7,450 nucleotides of DNA from the NCBI GenBank assembly GCA_010029175.1, contig RGNC01000096.1, positions 1 to 7,450 of the forward strand, given 5' to 3'. Below, one piece after another: positions 6,851 through 7,450 of this stretch. This DNA comes from Synechococcaceae bacterium WB8_1B_136. GTDB taxonomy: Bacteria; Cyanobacteriota; Cyanobacteriia; PCC-6307; Cyanobiaceae. Position numbers and translations under genes: made by a program. Within the stretch, counting starts at the first letter, position 1. The number at the start of each line of letters is the position of its first letter. The notes beneath the pieces are model-generated. The model saw nothing but the letters and a program-made list of their open reading frames with translations. It had not been told where the DNA came from and ran no database searches.

Positions 6851-6889
6851 GCTCTGGCTCCCGCCAGCTGGGAGCGTAGCGAGCTCCGC
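6851..6889 (-). promoter_or_regulatory. Ferredoxin leader: ribosome binding site inside two competing hairpins
   Basis: On the minus strand the leader reads GGAGC (6887-6883), then GCTCCC (6875-6870), then GGGAGC (6862-6857), then GTG at 6850. The middle element pairs perfectly with either flank: 5 bp with the first (7-nt loop) or 6 bp with the last (7-nt loop). The last element contains the GGGAG Shine-Dalgarno sequence. Pairing with it would hide the ribosome site; pairing with the first would free it. The sequence match is seen directly; a regulatory role is inferred, and GC-rich DNA produces such matches by chance. Confidence 0.35.
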
Positions 6890-6903
6890 AAAACTGGCAG
6901 AGT

Positions 6904-7450
6904 GTGGCCTCGCCCGCGGCCCTGCGCCCCAGCCCCTTGAGCTCCCCAACGCCAGCCTCGCAGCCACCCTCGGCCCCTGGCCTGCTGGGCCGGCGCGAGC
7001 GGATGCTGCTGGCAGCGGCCGCCGCCGCCCTGGCCCTGCTGCTGTTCGTCCTGCGGGGCGGCCTGCAACCCGCCGCACCCCTGGAGAAACTGGCCAGGCA
7101 GTCGCTGGATCTGCCGGTGGCCCTCAGCGATGGTCGGCCCACCCTGGTGGAGTTCTACGCCGACTGGTGTGAGGCCTGCCGGGCCATGGCCCCCGCCATG
7201 GAGGCGGTGGAGCAACGCCACCGCGATCAGCTCGATGTGGTGCTGCTGAACGTGGACAACCCGCGCTGGCAGCCGGAGATTGATCGCTACGACGTGAACG
7301 GCATTCCCCAGCTCGAGCTGTTCGATGCCTCAGGAACGGCCGTCGGTCGCTCCCTTGGCGCCCGCAGCGCACCCGAGCTGGAGGCCCTCTCCAGCGCCCT
7401 GATCGCCCAGGCCCCGCTACCCCAACTGGCGGGAGTGGGCAACCTGAGCG
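6904..7450 (+). CDS. txlA: Membrane-anchored thioredoxin-like protein TxlA/HCF164, 3' end outside window
   Basis: The frame is open from the GTG at 6904 to the window edge (182 residues seen; the family is about 180-200, so little is missing). A proline/serine-rich lead and basic GRRER precede one hydrophobic anchor (about residues 34-50, LLAAAAAALALLLFVLRGG). The thioredoxin domain follows, with VEFYADWCEACRAMAP (active-site Cys89 and Cys92), LNVDNPRW, and the cis-Pro loop NGIPQLELF (Pro135). The cyanobacterial TxlA family and plant HCF164 are thiol reductants tied to photosystem stoichiometry and cytochrome b6f assembly; the domain is expected on the lumen or periplasmic side. The start is uncertain. 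An upstream stop lies at 6877-6879, a TTG at 6937 would give MSSPTPAS, and the ATG at 7003 would remove the basic residues before the anchor. The gene diverges from the NIL ferredoxin across 53 bp. Confidence 0.93.
   Translation, partial: MASPAALRPSPLSSPTPASQPPSAPGLLGRRERMLLAAAAAALALLLFVLRGGLQPAAPLEKLARQSLDLPVALSDGRPTLVEFYADWCEACRAMAPAMEAVEQRHRDQLDVVLLNVDNPRWQPEIDRYDVNGIPQLELFDASGTAVGRSLGARSAPELEALSSALIAQAPLPQLAGVGNLS

Noticed and set aside
6851..7078. N-terminal extension of the ferredoxin frame up to 7078
   Set aside because: The extension is Arg/Gly/Pro-rich, overlaps the txlA coding region on the other strand, and lies upstream of a good ribosome site and the NIL domain start at GTG 6850.

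Overview
This GC-rich window (roughly 70% G+C by eye) looks like the chromosome of a picocyanobacterium, most likely a Cyanobium or high-GC Synechococcus of the marine/freshwater 5.2 type. The reasons are an IctB-family protein, a TxlA/HCF164-type membrane-anchored thioredoxin, a NIL-domain ferredoxin, compact gene packing and strong G/C preference at third codon positions. The genus is inferred from gene content and composition, not from a marker gene. I see no mobile element, CRISPR array, tRNA or rRNA. Gene density is normal for a core region.

Layout. Positions 1-1142 (+) hold the C-terminal part of an IctB/O-antigen-ligase-fold membrane protein. Two bases after its stop, 1145-2104 (+) encodes a BadF/BadG-type sugar kinase of the N-acetylglucosamine kinase family. 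Its 3' end overlaps by 18 bp the convergent gene glmM (2087-3487, -), phosphoglucosamine mutase. Upstream of glmM on the same strand is a 79-residue membrane protein (3530-3769, -). A soluble-lytic-transglycosylase-type protein (about 3817-5865, +) diverges from it. Tail to tail with that gene is a minus-strand pair: a 168-residue four-helix membrane protein (5893-6399), preceded 10 bp upstream by a NIL-domain 2x[4Fe-4S] ferredoxin (6410-6850). Diverging from the ferredoxin is the membrane-anchored thioredoxin txlA (6904 to beyond the window end, +). No gene-free stretch exceeds 60 bases.

How the genes fit together. The left and middle parts share an amino-sugar and cell-wall theme. The transglycosylase cuts peptidoglycan glycan strands, the kinase resembles enzymes that phosphorylate free GlcNAc, and GlmM makes GlcN-1-phosphate for UDP-GlcNAc. 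The right part is a redox group: a cytosolic iron-sulfur protein, a membrane protein of unknown role and a thioredoxin anchored in a membrane. These links are inferred from family knowledge and adjacency.

The least ordinary signals are three. There is a possible pair of mutually exclusive hairpins over the ferredoxin ribosome binding site. The kinase has an altered substrate loop. The membrane protein coupled to the ferredoxin is uncharacterised and carries intramembrane Cys and His residues. I found no convincing undescribed system beyond these leads.
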